Shown: one piece after another, positions 4,841 to 6,053 of the stretch
Position numbering within the stretch: position 1 is the first letter of the stretch
Layout of the letters: each line of letters opens with the position of its first letter
NCBI GenBank assembly: GCA_028876035.1
Contig: JAGWTK010000250.1
Coordinates: 1 to 6,053, forward strand
DNA from: Bacteroidota bacterium
Lineage (GTDB): Bacteria > Bacteroidota > Bacteroidia > Chitinophagales > Chitinophagaceae
DNA: 6,053 bases
Direction: 5' to 3'
Program-made: the position numbers and the translations under genes
The notes under the pieces: generated by a model
The model's input: the letters and a program-made list of their open reading frames with translations, nothing else
What the model was told of the DNA's origin: nothing
Databases searched by the model: none

Positions 4841-5491
4841 ATGGTTGTCAATCTTAGTCAGCATTATTCCCTACTGAGTGACTGGGTAAGTGAGCTTCGC
4901 AACATTGAAGTGCAAAATGACCGGATGCGGTTCCGGCGTAACCTGGAGCGCATTGGCGAAGTAGCTGCATTTGAAATCAGTAAGGAACTCCCTTTTGTAG
5001 ACAAAGAAATCCAAACACCCCTGGGCATTTCTGTTTGCAGGGTGTTGAAAGATCAACCTGTATTGGCAACGATCCTCCGTGCCGGGTTACCCCTCCACAA
5101 TGGCTTGTTGAATTTCTTCGACAAGGCCGACAACGCCTTTATTTCTGCTTATAGGAAGCACCATAAAGATGGTACTTTCGAAATCAGTTTGGATTATGTA
5201 TCCAGTCCTGAACTCGAGAACAGGATTGTGATTTTGTCGGACCCCATGCTGGCCACCGGTTCTTCATTAGTAAAAACCATCCAGTTTTTGCGCGAAGAAG
5301 GCCATCCCTCCAAAATACATGTGGTAGCAGCTATCGCGTGCACCGTTGGTATTGAATACGTTTTGCGCAGCGAACCAAATTGCAGCATCTGGTGTGGTGC
5401 GATTGACGACGAACTCACGGCAAAAGGTTATATTGTACCCGGATTGGGTGATGCCGGCGACCTGGCCTTTGGTACCAAGGTACAAATGTGA
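4841..5491 (+). CDS. upp: Uracil phosphoribosyltransferase
   Basis: Upp converts uracil and PRPP to UMP and pyrophosphate, the salvage route for uracil in the cytoplasm. The 216-residue length is near the usual size of about 210. The PRPP-binding loop is VILSDPMLATGSS (130-142, key D134 and T139-G140), the uracil-binding loop is in GYIVPGLGDAGDLAFGTK (196-213), and ILRAGLPLHNGLL (78-90) is the conserved region before the flexible loop. The N-terminus MVVNLSQH and RFRRNLERIGE (30-40) fit the Bacteroidota form, supporting the ATG at 4841; no Shine-Dalgarno sequence is visible. It is transcribed away from anmK, with 129 bp between the two starts. The next plus-strand gene begins 170 bp after the stop. 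No clear intrinsic terminator lies between them. Confidence 0.96.
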   Translation: MVVNLSQHYSLLSDWVSELRNIEVQNDRMRFRRNLERIGEVAAFEISKELPFVDKEIQTPLGISVCRVLKDQPVLATILRAGLPLHNGLLNFFDKADNAFISAYRKHHKDGTFEISLDYVSSPELENRIVILSDPMLATGSSLVKTIQFLREEGHPSKIHVVAAIACTVGIEYVLRSEPNCSIWCGAIDDELTAKGYIVPGLGDAGDLAFGTKVQM

Positions 5492-5623
5492 TGAAGTGAC
5501 TGCGTTGATCTCCTCCCTTTTACCGGCTGATTTTTAGGTTTTACCTCATTACAGAGTGATTGCCAGCGTACACTAAAAGCAACCTTTTGGGTCGCATGCA
5601 GCGTATTTTTAACTTGGTGACTC

Positions 5624-5639
5624 ATACAATAGTTTGTAT
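5624..5639. promoter_or_regulatory. 16-bp palindrome upstream of the PorP-like gene
   Basis: ATACAA (5624-5629) and TTGTAT (5634-5639) are perfect inverted arms around TAGT, 22 bp before the ATG at 5662. TAGTTTGT inside it resembles TAnnTTTG with one base missing from the spacer, so the site may overlap a promoter or serve as an operator. Between the upp stop and this site (5492-5623) I see only weak hairpins, e.g. CGC-ATGCA-GCG at 5593-5603 followed by TATTTTT. Confidence 0.35.
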
Positions 5640-5661
5640 TTTCAAAAACTTAACCTGCGAA

Positions 5662-6053
5662 ATGAAGCGTTCCGGACTGCTTATAAACTGTTTTCTCCTG
5701 ATGAAAATGCTGGCCTCTGCGCAGGATCCGCATTTTTCGCAATTCTTTTCATCGCCCCTGACGCTTAACCCTGCACTTACCGGTAAATTCGATGGCGTTT
5801 TCCGTGCCGCCGGCAATTACCGCGACCAATGGCCGGCTATCAGTAAAGCATTTGTTACGTCTACACTTTCCGTGGATGCGCCGCTGCTGGGCAGTAAGAT
5901 CAATCCCAATGATGTGTGGGGGGTAGGACTGATGGCGATGACTGATCGTACGGCAAATGGCATTTTGAACAGTAATTATATTTCATTTTCTACTTCTTAC
6001 CACAAAGGCCTTGATGAAGATGGTTATCACCAGCTTGGATTTGGATTCCAGGG
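5662..6053 (+). CDS. PorP/SprF family type IX secretion membrane protein (5' part)
   Basis: The frame opens at ATG 5662 and runs off the right edge after 130 full codons. Residues 1-20 (MKRSGLLINCFLLMKMLASA) are a signal peptide with a likely cut before QDP, so the product is exported. The mature start QDPHFSQFFSSPLTLNPALTG and the following YRDQWPAI (53-60) are the hallmark of the PorP/SprF family, outer-membrane beta-barrel proteins linked to type IX secretion and, in gliding species, to SprB adhesin delivery. The part seen covers the first strands only; family members are usually about 300-350 residues, so well over half is missing. Many Bacteroidota carry numerous paralogues, often beside large secreted adhesins or OmpA-like proteins, so equating it with the PorP or SprF of the core machine is not justified. 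An internal ATG at codon 14 would lose most of the signal peptide and is less likely. Confidence 0.9.
   Translation, partial: MKRSGLLINCFLLMKMLASAQDPHFSQFFSSPLTLNPALTGKFDGVFRAAGNYRDQWPAISKAFVTSTLSVDAPLLGSKINPNDVWGVGLMAMTDRTANGILNSNYISFSTSYHKGLDEDGYHQLGFGFQ

Noticed and set aside
5581..5610. Intrinsic terminator for upp
   Set aside because: The possible stems (ACC/GGT or CGC/GCG) are only 3 bp; the following TATTTTT alone is not enough.
5622..5816. Minus-strand frame over the start of the PorP-like gene
   Set aside because: It lies opposite a signal peptide and PorP/SprF hallmark sequence on the plus strand and has no features of its own.

Overview
The window looks like chromosome from a member of the Bacteroidota, most likely near Chitinophagaceae. 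Three things point there. The right edge holds a PorP/SprF-type protein, a family tied to the type IX secretion system that is confined to this phylum. Start codons lack Shine-Dalgarno sequences, and the best promoter-like element is a perfect TAnnTTTG. The UPRT and AnmK proteins also have the N-terminus and FDICPAN motif I associate with this phylum. This placement is inference from sequence style, not from a database match.

Layout, left to right: (1) a minus-strand lipoprotein gene cut off by the left edge (1-327), ending at what looks like the start of a glycine-zipper domain; (2) a complete IS4-family insertion sequence, 532-1922 (1391 bp), with 18-bp terminal inverted repeats, one intact DDE transposase and a probable 10-bp target duplication; (3) a minus-strand exported FAD-dependent alditol oxidase of the AldO type (2027-3370); (4) minus-strand anmK, anhydro-N-acetylmuramic acid kinase (3611-4711); (5) plus-strand upp, uracil phosphoribosyltransferase (4841-5491), divergent from anmK; (6) the 5' part of a plus-strand PorP/SprF-family gene (5662 to the right edge).

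The host genes do not form one pathway. AnmK recycles cell-wall sugar, Upp salvages uracil, the oxidase oxidises sugar alcohols probably outside the cytoplasm, and the PorP-like protein belongs to an outer-membrane system. anmK and the oxidase gene are co-oriented but 240 bp apart, so a shared transcript is possible but not shown.

The least ordinary material is between genes. Three gaps hold four degenerate short tandem repeats with different unit lengths and sequences: 8-bp ATTTTTAG, split by the insertion sequence; 7-bp nGTACTT after the oxidase gene; 9-bp ATGTGATAA one base before the oxidase start; and 8-bp nnTTAAAC abutting the anmK stop. The insertion sequence sits inside the first array, and removing it with one target duplication restores the 8-bp register. 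Its leader also has a terminator-like hairpin and mutually exclusive pairings that could hide the transposase start codon. I see no CRISPR, RNA gene, defence system or clearly new multi-gene system; the coding content is ordinary.
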